A DNA stretch of 64,000 nt from Streptomyces halobius (GTDB taxonomy: Bacteria; Actinomycetota; Actinomycetes; Streptomycetales; Streptomycetaceae), in the NCBI RefSeq assembly GCF_023277745.1, contig NZ_CP086322.1:6076001-6140000 (forward strand), read 5' to 3'. The position numbers and the translations under genes are program-made. Below, piece after piece: positions 25,508 through 33,334 of the stretch (position 1 is its first letter; every line of letters begins with the position of its first letter). The notes under the pieces were generated by a model. The model saw only the letters and a program-made list of their open reading frames with translations, did not search any database and had not been told where the DNA came from.

Positions 25508-26029
25508 GTGGCAGACAGGACGACACCTGACGAGGAGCTCATGCGAGCCCTCTACGACGACCACGCGGGCCCGCTCCTCGCCTTCGTCCTGCGGCTGGTG
25601 GCGGGCGACCGGCACCGTGCGGAGGACGTGGTGCAGGAAACGCTGGTGCGTGCCTGGCGCAACGCCGACCAGCTGAACCGCGCGACCGGCTCGATCCGGC
25701 CATGGCTGGTGACCGTCGCCCGACGGATCGTCATCGACGGCCACCGCAGCCGCCGGGCCCGGCCCCAAGAGGTCGACGCGACGCCCCTGGAGACGATGCC
25801 CGCCGCCGATGTGATCGACCGGGCGCTGCGCCTGATGACGCTTTCCGAGGCGCTGGGCGACCTGAGCCAGGCCCACCGGGAGGCCCTCGTCGAGACGTAC
25901 TTCAAGGAGCGTACGGTCAGCGAGGCAGCGGCGGTGCTGCGCGTACCGGCCGGGACCGTGCGGTCCCGCGTCTTCTACGCGCTGCGCTCCCTGAGGCTCT
26001 CCCTTGAGGAACGAGGAGTGACGGAGTGA
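25508..26029 (+). CDS. RNA polymerase sigma factor, ECF type
   Basis: 173 residues. Region 2 is LMRALYDDHAGPLLAFVLRLVAGDRHRAEDVVQETLVRAWRNADQL and region 4 is ALGDLSQAHREALVETYFKERTVSEAAAVLRVPAGTVRSRVFYALRSLRLSL, joined by a short linker: the ECF layout. GTG 25508 (VADRTTPDEEL) has AAGGA seven bases upstream. In-frame starts further up run through the 19-bp iterons and were discarded. It overlaps the anti-sigma gene by four bases (GTGA), so the pair is translationally coupled, as usual for sigma and its antagonist. Confidence 0.9.
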   Translation: MADRTTPDEELMRALYDDHAGPLLAFVLRLVAGDRHRAEDVVQETLVRAWRNADQLNRATGSIRPWLVTVARRIVIDGHRSRRARPQEVDATPLETMPAADVIDRALRLMTLSEALGDLSQAHREALVETYFKERTVSEAAAVLRVPAGTVRSRVFYALRSLRLSLEERGVTE

Positions 26030-26769
26030 TCCCGCCCACGCAGCCGGACCGGCACAGCGACGTCGGCGCCTATGCGCTGGGCGTCCTGGACGCCGCCGAC
26101 ACCGAACGGTTCGAGGCGCATCTCGCCGGGTGCGACCGGTGCGCCGCCGCACTCGAAGAGCTGATGGGCCTGCCGCCGCTGCTCGCCGAGTTCAAGGAGT
26201 CCGCGCCGACGCCGGAGACCGTGACCGCCGCCCCCGGGCGCGGTCTCCTGGACGGGCTGCTCGGCGAGGTCGCCGCCGCCCGCCGCGCCCGCGGCCGCCG
26301 TCGGCTGTCTCTGGTGGCCGCTGCCGCCGTACTGATCGTCGGCGGGCCGCTCGCCGCGGTCGCCCTGACGGCGGACCGGTCCGGGGACGACCGCCCGCCG
26401 CCGCTCGCGAACGCCGTCCGCGCCCAGTTCGACCAGGGGGAGAAGGCGGCGGCCGTCGACCCCGTCACCAAGGTCTCGGCGGGCGTCTCCATGGCGCCCA
26501 AGACCTGGGGCACCCAGGTCGTGCTCCAGCTCGCCAACGTCAAGGGTCCGCTCACCTGCGATCTGGTCGCCGTCGGCAAGGACGGCCGGCGGGAGACGGT
26601 CACCACCTGGGCGGTCCCCGAGGGCGGCTACGGCATCAAGGACAGCGACGTGAAGTGGAACCGGGAGCCGCTGTACGCCACGGGCGGGGCGGCCCTCAAC
26701 CGCGGCGATATCGACCGCTTCGAGATCCGCACGCTGGAGGGCAAGCGGCTGGCCACCGTGGAGGTGTGA
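26026..26769 (+). CDS. Anti-sigma factor with zinc-binding domain and one membrane helix
   Basis: 247 residues. The N-terminal ZAS-like motif is HSDVGAYALGVLDAADTERFEAHLAGCDRCAAAL (HxxxC-like with CDRC), which binds the sigma factor in the cytoplasm. A single transmembrane helix (LSLVAAAAVLIVGGPLAAVAL) near 85-105 is followed by an extracytoplasmic RskA-like domain of about 135 residues. GTG 26026 overlaps the sigma stop. The topology implies sensing outside the membrane and release of sigma by proteolysis (family knowledge). A hairpin terminator follows. Confidence 0.87.
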   Translation: MIPPTQPDRHSDVGAYALGVLDAADTERFEAHLAGCDRCAAALEELMGLPPLLAEFKESAPTPETVTAAPGRGLLDGLLGEVAAARRARGRRRLSLVAAAAVLIVGGPLAAVALTADRSGDDRPPPLANAVRAQFDQGEKAAAVDPVTKVSAGVSMAPKTWGTQVVLQLANVKGPLTCDLVAVGKDGRRETVTTWAVPEGGYGIKDSDVKWNREPLYATGGAALNRGDIDRFEIRTLEGKRLATVEV

Positions 26770-26801
26770 GGCGGGGGCGCCGGAGGCCGGGAGCGCCGGG
26801 C

Positions 26802-26825
26802 GGGTGATGTCCCCCTACGTCACCC
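26802..26825 (+). terminator. Terminator after sigma/anti-sigma operon
   Basis: Nine-base-pair stem GGGTGATGT / ACGTCACCC (one G-U) with a six-base C-rich loop, 33 bases after the anti-sigma stop. Confidence 0.6.
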
Positions 26826-26929
26826 TCGTACCGCCCCCATACCGCCCCTGATGCCACCCGTTGTCATGACCTTGGTCAGTTGTGACAGATGACCGGTCAA
26901 GGACGGAGTCACGTCCCCGTCAACATCCG

Positions 26930-26949
26930 ACCGGACACGTCCGGTTTTG
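26930..26949 (+). terminator. Hairpin with T-run in the HelD leader
   Basis: ACCGGACACGTCCGGT then TTTTGTG, 80 bases before the helicase start. It may terminate upstream transcripts or attenuate the helicase mRNA. Confidence 0.5.
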
Positions 26950-27027
26950 TGTATTTGGCCAGGTGCGCGCGGTGGCTGGTTCGCGTACGGTTGACGGCTG
27001 CCCTACGCACAGCAGAAGGGGGCCTGG

Positions 27028-29685
27028 GTGGCCGCGCAGAACGCCACGCACGCACCGGATCACGCTTCGGATTCCGTTCGCGACCGCGAGATCGAGGCCG
27101 AGCAGACGCACCTGGACCGCGTCTACCGGCGCCTTGAGGAGAAGATCCACGAGGCGGAGTTCCTGATGGACGACGCCGCCAAGCGCGGCCAGGTCGGCAC
27201 ACCCGGCGCGCTCGCCGAGCGCGACGCGCAGGTCTTCCAGGCCGGCGTCCATCTCCACCGCCTGAACTCCGAGTACGAGGACTTCCTCTTCGGCCGGATC
27301 GACCTGCTCCTCGGCAAGGACGGCAAGAAGGGCCCGGACGGCGCCTACACCTCCGTCGAGCCCGCCGACGGCGCGATCGAGGACAACCGCGCCGAGATCG
27401 CCGAGACGCTGCACATCGGCCGCCTCGGAGTCCTCGACGCGGACTACGCGCCGCTGGTCATCGACTGGCGCGCGCCGGCCGCCGCGCCCTTCTACCGCGC
27501 CACCCCGGTCGCCCCCGGCCGGGTCGTCCGCCGTCGCGTCATCCGCTCCAAGGGCCGCAAGGTCCTCGGCGTCGAGGACGATCTGATGCGCCCGGAGGTC
27601 ACCGCCACGCTGGACGGCGCGGAGCTGCCGGCGATCGGCGACGGCGCGCTGATGGCCGCGCTGGGCCGGGCCCGCAGCCACACCATGCGCGACATCGTGG
27701 CCTCCATCCAGGCCGAGCAGGACATGGTGATCCGGGCCCCCGCCGCCTCCGTGACCGAGGTCGAGGGCGGCCCCGGCACCGGCAAGACCGCCGTCGCGCT
27801 GCACCGCGCCGCCTACCTCCTCTACCAGGACCGCCGTCGCTACGCGGGCGGCATCCTCGTGGTCTCCCCGACGCCGCTGCTGGTCGCGTACACCGAGGGC
27901 GTGCTGCCGTCGCTCGGCGAGGAGGGGCAGGTCGCCATCCGTGCCCTGGGCTCGCTGGTGGACGGCGCCGAGGCGACCGCTTACGACCCGCCCGAGGTGG
28001 CCCGGATCAAGGGCTCCAGCCGGATGCAGAAGCTGCTGCGCAAGGCGGCTCGCGGGGCGCTGGAACTGGCGGCCCCGGACGCGGCCGGGCCGGCGCGGGA
28101 AGCCGGGCCGGGCACCGGCCAGGACGCCCAGCTCTCCCTGGAGGACCTCATCACGGCGGCCGGGGACGGCACCGGCGACTGCACCGGGGGCGACGCGGCC
28201 GACAACGGTGCCAAGAACGGCGTCACGAACGGTGCCAAGAACGGCGTCACGAACAGCGCCAAGAACGGTGGCCAGGGCCGCCGGGCCCGCTCCGGGACCC
28301 CACGTCCCACGATGCCCACCCCACCCACCCCACCCACCCCACCCGCCGCGGGCCCGCCGACCCGCCTCCGCGTCGTCGCGTTCGGCGGCCGTATCGAGCT
28401 GGACGCCGACGAGCTGCACCGCGTCCGGCAGGCCGCGCTCGGCGGGACCGCGCCGGTCAACCTGCTGCGCCCGCGCGCCCGCCGGCTGCTCCTCGACGCC
28501 CTGTGGAACAAGTCGGGCGCCGGCCGCCGCTACACCGACCCCGAGCTGGCCGCCGAGGCCCGCCAGGGCTTCGACGAGGACATCACCACCGAGCCGGAGT
28601 TCCTGGAGTTCCTGGACGCCTGGTGGCCGGAGCTCACCCCGCGCGGAGTGCTGGCCGCGATGGCCGACGAGCGCCTGCTGGGCCGCTGGGCCCGGCGCAT
28701 CCTCAACCCCCGCGAGGTGCGCCAACTGGCCCGCTCGCTGCGGCGGTTGGACGAGGGGGGCACCTCCCATGCCGTTAAGGCGATGGGGGACGGGCACGGC
28801 CCGCTGTCGGTGCACGATGTCGCGCTGCTGGACGAACTGCAGCTGATCCTCGGTGCCCCGATGCGGCCGGCGAAGCCGCGCGAGGTCGATCCGCTGGACC
28901 AACTCACCGGTCTGGAGGAGCTGTCGACCTTCGCGGACCGCACCTCCGCCGGCCGCGGCCGGCGCGAGCGGCTGGCCGAGGAACGCACCGACTACGCCCA
29001 TGTCATCGTCGACGAGGCACAGGATCTGACGCCGATGCAGTGGCGGATGGTCGGCCGCCGCGGCCGGCACGCCACCTGGACCGTCGTCGGCGACCCGGCG
29101 CAGTCCTCGTGGTCCGACCCGGACGAGGCCGCGCTGGCCCGGGACGAGGCGCTCGGCGCCCGTCCGCGCCGCCGCTTCACGCTCACCGTGAACTACCGCA
29201 ACCCCGCGGAGATCGCCGAGCTGGCGGCCAAGGTGCTGGCGCTGGCGATGCCCGGTATGGCCTCGCCGCAGGCGGTCCGCTCCACGGGCGTCGAGCCGCG
29301 GTTCACCGTCGCCGCATTGGACGGGGAGCGCGCTGCCGCCGCCGACGAGGCGCTGGCGCGGGCCACCGTCGACGAGGCCGGGCGGCTGCTGGACGAGGTC
29401 GACGGCACGGTCGGCGTCGTCGTGGCCATGAAGCGCCGCGAACAGGCCCGCCGTTGGCTGGCCGGGCTCGGGGACCGGGTGGTGGCCCTGGGCTCCCTGG
29501 AGGCCAAGGGTCTGGAGTACGACGCGACGCTGGTGGTCTCGCCGGCCGAGATCGCCGACGAGTCCCCGGCCGGGCTGCGGGTGCTCTATGTGGCACTGAC
29601 CCGCGCCACCCAGCAGCTGACGGTGCTCTCCACCGGGAGCGACGAACCGGACCCGGACGGGGTGCCGGACCTGCTGCGCGACTAG
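27028..29685 (+). CDS. HelD-like superfamily 1 helicase/ATPase
   Basis: 885 residues. An N-terminal coiled segment (REIEAEQTHLDRVYRRLEEKIHEAEFLMDDAAKRG) inserts into RNA polymerase in HelD proteins. Walker A GGPGTGKTAVAL is near 248; Walker B is VIVDEAQDLTPMQWRMVGRR, with QSSW and NYRNPAEI motifs, and late motif VALTRATQQLTVL. HelD proteins remove or recycle RNA polymerase; an actinobacterial relative, HelR, protects against rifamycins. An unusual low-complexity insert occupies about 347-448, including 24-bp DNA repeats (NGAKNGVT) and PTPPTPPTPP. GTG 27028, as in the family. A hairpin with T-run precedes the gene. Confidence 0.88.
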   Translation: MAAQNATHAPDHASDSVRDREIEAEQTHLDRVYRRLEEKIHEAEFLMDDAAKRGQVGTPGALAERDAQVFQAGVHLHRLNSEYEDFLFGRIDLLLGKDGKKGPDGAYTSVEPADGAIEDNRAEIAETLHIGRLGVLDADYAPLVIDWRAPAAAPFYRATPVAPGRVVRRRVIRSKGRKVLGVEDDLMRPEVTATLDGAELPAIGDGALMAALGRARSHTMRDIVASIQAEQDMVIRAPAASVTEVEGGPGTGKTAVALHRAAYLLYQDRRRYAGGILVVSPTPLLVAYTEGVLPSLGEEGQVAIRALGSLVDGAEATAYDPPEVARIKGSSRMQKLLRKAARGALELAAPDAAGPAREAGPGTGQDAQLSLEDLITAAGDGTGDCTGGDAADNGAKNGVTNGAKNGVTNSAKNGGQGRRARSGTPRPTMPTPPTPPTPPAAGPPTRLRVVAFGGRIELDADELHRVRQAALGGTAPVNLLRPRARRLLLDALWNKSGAGRRYTDPELAAEARQGFDEDITTEPEFLEFLDAWWPELTPRGVLAAMADERLLGRWARRILNPREVRQLARSLRRLDEGGTSHAVKAMGDGHGPLSVHDVALLDELQLILGAPMRPAKPREVDPLDQLTGLEELSTFADRTSAGRGRRERLAEERTDYAHVIVDEAQDLTPMQWRMVGRRGRHATWTVVGDPAQSSWSDPDEAALARDEALGARPRRRFTLTVNYRNPAEIAELAAKVLALAMPGMASPQAVRSTGVEPRFTVAALDGERAAAADEALARATVDEAGRLLDEVDGTVGVVVAMKRREQARRWLAGLGDRVVALGSLEAKGLEYDATLVVSPAEIADESPAGLRVLYVALTRATQQLTVLSTGSDEPDPDGVPDLLRD

Positions 29686-29794
29686 GACCGGGCACGTATG
29701 GCCGCCGCATGCCGCCATTTGCCCTCGTACGCCGCCGTACGAGGGGTCTTGAAAAGCGGCCTCGAAGACGGGATTCCCTTCCGGGGATGGTTTG

Positions 29795-29952
29795 TTAGCC
29801 TTGGTGACGGCACCGGCTCGATCCAAGCCCCCGGGCCCAACCATCGTCGCTACGAGCGACCACTTGCCGCGAGGCGAGCATGGCGGGTCGGTGCCGCCAA
29901 ACGTCAGCTGTGGGCGTCTCTCCTTCGGGAGAGACGCCCACAGCTGTTTTTT
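29795..29952 (+). ncRNA. Candidate small RNA or leader ending in intrinsic terminator
   Basis: CGGCACCG near 29809 can pair with CGGTGCCG near 29890, enclosing a hairpin GTCGCT-ACG-AGCGAC and a C-rich strand. The stem-loop terminator 29905-29946 follows within a few bases. This is an sRNA-like or riboswitch-like arrangement. I could not match it to a known class; a 6C-type RNA, cobalamin, SAM or ydaO leader was not supported. Orientation (+) comes from the T-run. Confidence 0.45.
29905..29952 (+). terminator. Very strong UUCG-loop terminator
   Basis: 19-bp perfect stem with a TTCG tetraloop (29924-29927), followed by TTTTTT. One of the strongest terminators in the window; located 220 bases after helD and 205 before the malic enzyme start. 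Confidence 0.9.
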
Positions 29953-30156
29953 CGTGTGGCGGTGCTCACGCCGCACCCCCGGAAGAGGGGGTTCTACTTA
30001 CCCGGCAATATCTCGTATGGTGGAATTTACCTTCCGAATGAGCTCCGCCGCATGACAAGAAAACGTTCGCAATACGGGGCGGCTACCACGTACTCCGCGG
30101 TAGGTGCGACGATCGGCAGGCAATCCAGCGACAGGTGAAAGCAGAGGAAGTCGGCC

Positions 30157-31590
30157 ATGGCAACGGCGCCCAGCGTCTCGTACTCGATGACGGTTCGGCT
30201 GGAGGTCCCGGCCAGCGGGACCGCGGTCAGCCAGCTCACCACGGCCGTGGAGTCCTCCGGCGGGTCGGTCACCGGCCTCGACGTGACCGCGTCCGGCCAC
30301 GAAAAACTCCGGATCGACGTCACCATCGCCGCCACCTCCACCGCGCACGCCGAGCAGATCGTCGAGCAGCTGCGCAACATCGAGGGCGTCTCGCTCGGCA
30401 AGGTCTCGGACCGTACCTTCCTGATGCACCTCGGCGGCAAGATCGAGATGGCGTCGAAGCACCCCATCCGCAACCGTGACGACCTGTCGATGCTCTACAC
30501 CCCGGGTGTCGCCCGGGTCTGCCAGGCCATCGCCGACAACCCCGACGACGCCCGCAGCCTGACGATCAAGCGCAACAGCGTCGCGGTCGTCACGGACGGC
30601 TCCGCGGTGCTGGGACTGGGCAACATCGGCCCCAAGGCCGCCCTGCCCGTCATGGAGGGCAAGGCGGCCCTCTTCAAGCGCTTCGCCGGCATCGACGCCT
30701 GGCCGCTGTGCCTGGACACCCAGGACACCGACGCGATCGTGGAGATCGTCAAGGCCATCGCCCCCGGCTTCGCGGGCATCAACCTGGAGGACATCTCCGC
30801 GCCCCGCTGCTTCGAGATCGAGGCGCGGCTGCGGGAAGCCGTGGACATCCCGGTCTTCCACGACGACCAGCACGGCACCGCCATCGTGGTGCTCGCCGCC
30901 CTCACCAACGCGCTGCGCGTCGTCGGCAAGAAGACCGAGGACATCCGGGTCGTGATGTCCGGCGCCGGCGCGGCGGGCACCGCCATCCTCAAGCTGCTGA
31001 TCGCGGCCGGCGTCCGGCACGCCGTCGTCGTCGACATCCTCGGTGTGGTGCACGCCGGCCGCACCGACCTGGTCGACGCCGACCCGGACTCGCCGCTGTG
31101 CTGGATCGCCGGCAACACCAACCCGGAGGGCGTCACCGGCACCCTCAAGGACGCCGTGGTCGGCGCGGACGTCTTCATCGGCGTCTCCGCGCCCAACGTC
31201 CTGGACGGCGACGACGTCGCGACGATGGCCGAAGGCGCGATCGTGTTCGCGCTCGCCAACCCCGATCCGGAGGTCGACCCGGCGATCGCCCGGCAGACCG
31301 CCGCCGTCGTGGCCACCGGCCGCTCCGACTTCCCGAACCAGATCAACAACGTCCTGGTGTTCCCCGGCGTCTTCCGCGGCCTCCTCGACGCGCAGTCCCG
31401 TACGGTGAACACCGAGATGATGCTGGCCGCGGCCGGTGCCCTCGCGGACGTCGTGCACGAGGACGAGCTCAACCCGAACTACATCATCCCCAGCGTCTTC
31501 AACGACAAGGTCGCGGGCGCGGTGGCCGGTGCGGTGCGGGACGCGGCGAAGGCGGCGGGCCCGGATGTGACGGCTGCCACGACGCTCTGA
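30157..31590 (+). CDS. Malic enzyme (oxaloacetate-decarboxylating) with N-terminal ACT domain
   Basis: 477 residues; converts malate to pyruvate and CO2 with NAD(P). Residues 1-85 form an ACT-like domain (YSMTVRLEVPASGTAVSQLTTAVESSGGSV), suggesting allosteric control. The catalytic domain begins with the malic-enzyme Tyr (MLYTPGVARVC) and has VTDGSAVLGLGNIGP, the metal-site INLEDISAPRCFEIE, and FHDDQHGTAIVVLAAL. The dinucleotide fold is VVMSGAGAAGTAI. Start ATG 30157 with GAGGAAG nine bases upstream. I cannot decide NAD versus NADP preference from sequence. Confidence 0.93.
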   Translation: MATAPSVSYSMTVRLEVPASGTAVSQLTTAVESSGGSVTGLDVTASGHEKLRIDVTIAATSTAHAEQIVEQLRNIEGVSLGKVSDRTFLMHLGGKIEMASKHPIRNRDDLSMLYTPGVARVCQAIADNPDDARSLTIKRNSVAVVTDGSAVLGLGNIGPKAALPVMEGKAALFKRFAGIDAWPLCLDTQDTDAIVEIVKAIAPGFAGINLEDISAPRCFEIEARLREAVDIPVFHDDQHGTAIVVLAALTNALRVVGKKTEDIRVVMSGAGAAGTAILKLLIAAGVRHAVVVDILGVVHAGRTDLVDADPDSPLCWIAGNTNPEGVTGTLKDAVVGADVFIGVSAPNVLDGDDVATMAEGAIVFALANPDPEVDPAIARQTAAVVATGRSDFPNQINNVLVFPGVFRGLLDAQSRTVNTEMMLAAAGALADVVHEDELNPNYIIPSVFNDKVAGAVAGAVRDAAKAAGPDVTAATTL

Positions 31591-31893
31591 TACGGCGCGT
31601 CGCGGGACACGCCGTCCTCAGGGCCCCCATAGGCTGGCGGGCAGCAATGGCCGCCGCCCTGTGGGTCCGGCCCGGAGCGGCATGGTGTGGAACGTCACCA
31701 CCACGTGGCAGTGGCGCTTTTCGTGTGACCCTCCTGGGCGCCGGATTGGCTTTACCGCCGCAGGTAGGGGCAGGATGCGTATTCGGGCGCGAGGGTCTGA
31801 CAGCAGACCCGGGTCCGGGGACTGTCCGAGGGCCCTGGCAGCATCGGCTTCGATCTCACGCCTCATTGGCAAGAAGAACACGGGAGTACAAAC
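31591..31893. other. Intergenic region upstream of HU gene
   Basis: 303 bases between the malic enzyme and HU genes, presumably with the hup promoter. No clear promoter pair, hairpin with T-run or small gene was found. Confidence 0.4.
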
Positions 31894-32175
31894 ATGAACC
31901 GCAGTGAGCTGGTGGCCGCTCTGGCCGATCGCGCCGAGGTGACCCGCAAGGACGCCGACGCCGTTCTGGCCGCCTTCGCCGAGACCGTCGGCGAGATCGT
32001 CGCCAAGGGCGACGAGAAGGTGACCATCCCGGGCTTCCTGACCTTCGAGCGCACCCACCGTGCCGCTCGCACCGCGCGCAACCCGCAGACCGGCGACCCG
32101 ATCCAGATCCCGGCCGGCTACAGCGTGAAGGTCTCCGCGGGCTCCAAGCTCAAGGAAGCCGCCAAGGGCAAGTAA
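31894..32175 (+). CDS. hupA: DNA-binding protein HU
   Basis: 93-residue nucleoid protein of the short HU type, without the Lys/Ala-rich tail of HupS. Family features are complete: MNRSELVAALADRAEVTRKDADAVLAAF, GFLTFERTHRAARTARNPQTGDPIQIPA (the DNA-minor-groove arm with Pro) and GSKLKEAAKGK. Good GGGAGT site six bases upstream. Bends and compacts DNA as a dimer. Monocistronic, with its own terminator. Confidence 0.96.
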   Translation: MNRSELVAALADRAEVTRKDADAVLAAFAETVGEIVAKGDEKVTIPGFLTFERTHRAARTARNPQTGDPIQIPAGYSVKVSAGSKLKEAAKGK

Positions 32176-32220
32176 GGCCCTCGGCGTGAGGGCCGGTGAG
32201 GCCCTCGGTAAGGCGTGATG

Positions 32221-32254
32221 GGGCGGCCATCCCTTTGGGGGGTGGCCGCCCTTT
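32221..32254 (+). terminator. hup terminator
   Basis: GGGCGGCCA pairs with TGGCCGCCC (32243-32251), followed by TTTC, 46 bases after the HU stop. Confidence 0.75.
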
Positions 32255-32512
32255 CGGCTGCTGGGGGATGGGGAATGGGGGATGGGGCGGATGTGGTGGC
32301 TGAGTGTGGCGGTCAATCCGCCAGGTCTACGTCCTCCAGGGAGGGCACGACGGCCGTACGGATACGGGGCACCCGAAGGGCGGGCCCCTCCCCAGTGCGA
32401 GACCCCAGGACGCCGTCCGAGGTCTCGCGTCGTCAGTGGGCTTTGAGGGATCAGACGGTTTCGGTCGCCGGCCTGCGCAGAGGGTGCTCGGTGCGCACGC
32501 GGGGCGCGGCGT

Positions 32513-32890
32513 GTGCCGGCATGGCCGGGCGCGGTCGAGGCCGAATGCGAGACGCGGTGCGGGCACACCCGTACCGCACTGCACCTCATCGGCCACGCCG
32601 AGGACATCCTCGCCGCGGGGTCCGAGCACCCCATCCCGTCATGGATGGACTGCTTCAGCCCGGCGCGGCTCGCCGTGTTCAAGGGCAACACCCAGTTGTG
32701 GGCCGGCCACTTGCCACAAGCGTGTACCACGCTCCTCGGCGTCCTGGAGGAGATGCCCGCCACCGAGGACGAACAACGCACCGTCGTCCACGGCGACTTG
32801 GCCGCTGTCGAAGCCGCGGTCGGCCGGCCCGAAGAAACCTGTCGGTACGCCTGCCCCGCCCCCACTCAAGCGGCTGTGGTGCGCCTTTGA
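32513..32890 (+). pseudogene. C-terminal remnant of an XRE regulator with TPR-like repeats
   Basis: The translation ALHLIGHAEDILAAGSEHPIPSWMDCFSPARLAVFKGNTQLWAGHLPQACTTLLGVLEEMPATEDEQRTVVHGDLAAVEAAVGRPEETCRYA resembles the C-terminal TPR-like region of Streptomyces helix-turn-helix regulators of about 400-450 residues. The DNA-binding half is missing upstream and the last repeat drifts out of frame (ACPAPTQAAVV). Hence a fragment, not a functional gene. Confidence 0.55.
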
Positions 32891-33271
32891 AGGACACACG
32901 TCTTCTTCAAGGGCACACGCCGTCCTGGGGAGGCACGACATGGACCCGTCCATGTCGCAGCGTCCTGGACGCAGGGCCGTTCTCCGTCGCACTCACGGTG
33001 CCTGGCCGGCCGGATGGAAGCAGCGCAGAGCGGTCAGGTCCAGCGTGGTGGGGCTTTGGAATCGGCCGGGGCAGTCAGAGGATCACCTGACGTACTGCAC
33101 GACGCTACGGGGTATGAGCGTTCAAGCGGTTGATCCAGGGCACGGCGCACGCGATGCGGCCGACCGACGCCGCTGCCGCCGTTTCTCCGCAAGCGGGGCC
33201 GCGCATGCGGGCGTTCCTTGCCGACGGCAGACACACACGCCGCCGCGAGCGGAATCGTCCGGCAGCAAGAG

Positions 33272-33300
33272 GCGGTGCGCACCCCAGAGGCGCGCACCGC
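33272..33300 (-). terminator. Hairpin after murA
   Basis: GCGGTGCGC / GCGCACCGC, nine base pairs, 35 bases beyond the murA stop. No T-run, as often in Streptomyces. Confidence 0.6.
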
Positions 33301-33334
33301 TTCAGTCAAGCCAGATGCCGCTTGGCGCGGGCTC

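Larger units (their letters stand above)
29686..30156. other. Intergenic region with structured RNA candidate and malic-enzyme leader
   Basis: 471 bases without a protein gene. The first half can form a closed RNA domain ending in the strong terminator at 29905. The second half carries TATGGT (30016-30021), a possible -10 for the malic enzyme gene. Confidence 0.5.
32255..33334. other. Degenerate region between HU and murA
   Basis: About 1.08 kb of mostly non-coding sequence with one recognisable remnant (32513-32890), a CATGGAC-CC-GTCCATG palindrome at 32939 and duplicated AAGGACACACG motifs near 32888. Long frames exist but give no recognisable protein. It looks like decayed accessory DNA. 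Confidence 0.5.

Noticed and set aside
29795..29952. Known riboswitch class (cobalamin, ydaO, SAM-IV, ZTP, 6C RNA)
   Set aside because: None of their conserved motifs could be found; reported only as an unassigned RNA candidate.
26920..29976. 1018-residue open frame opposite the HelD gene
   Set aside because: It mirrors the GC-rich helicase gene, has no domain, and the plus-strand reading has full helicase motifs.
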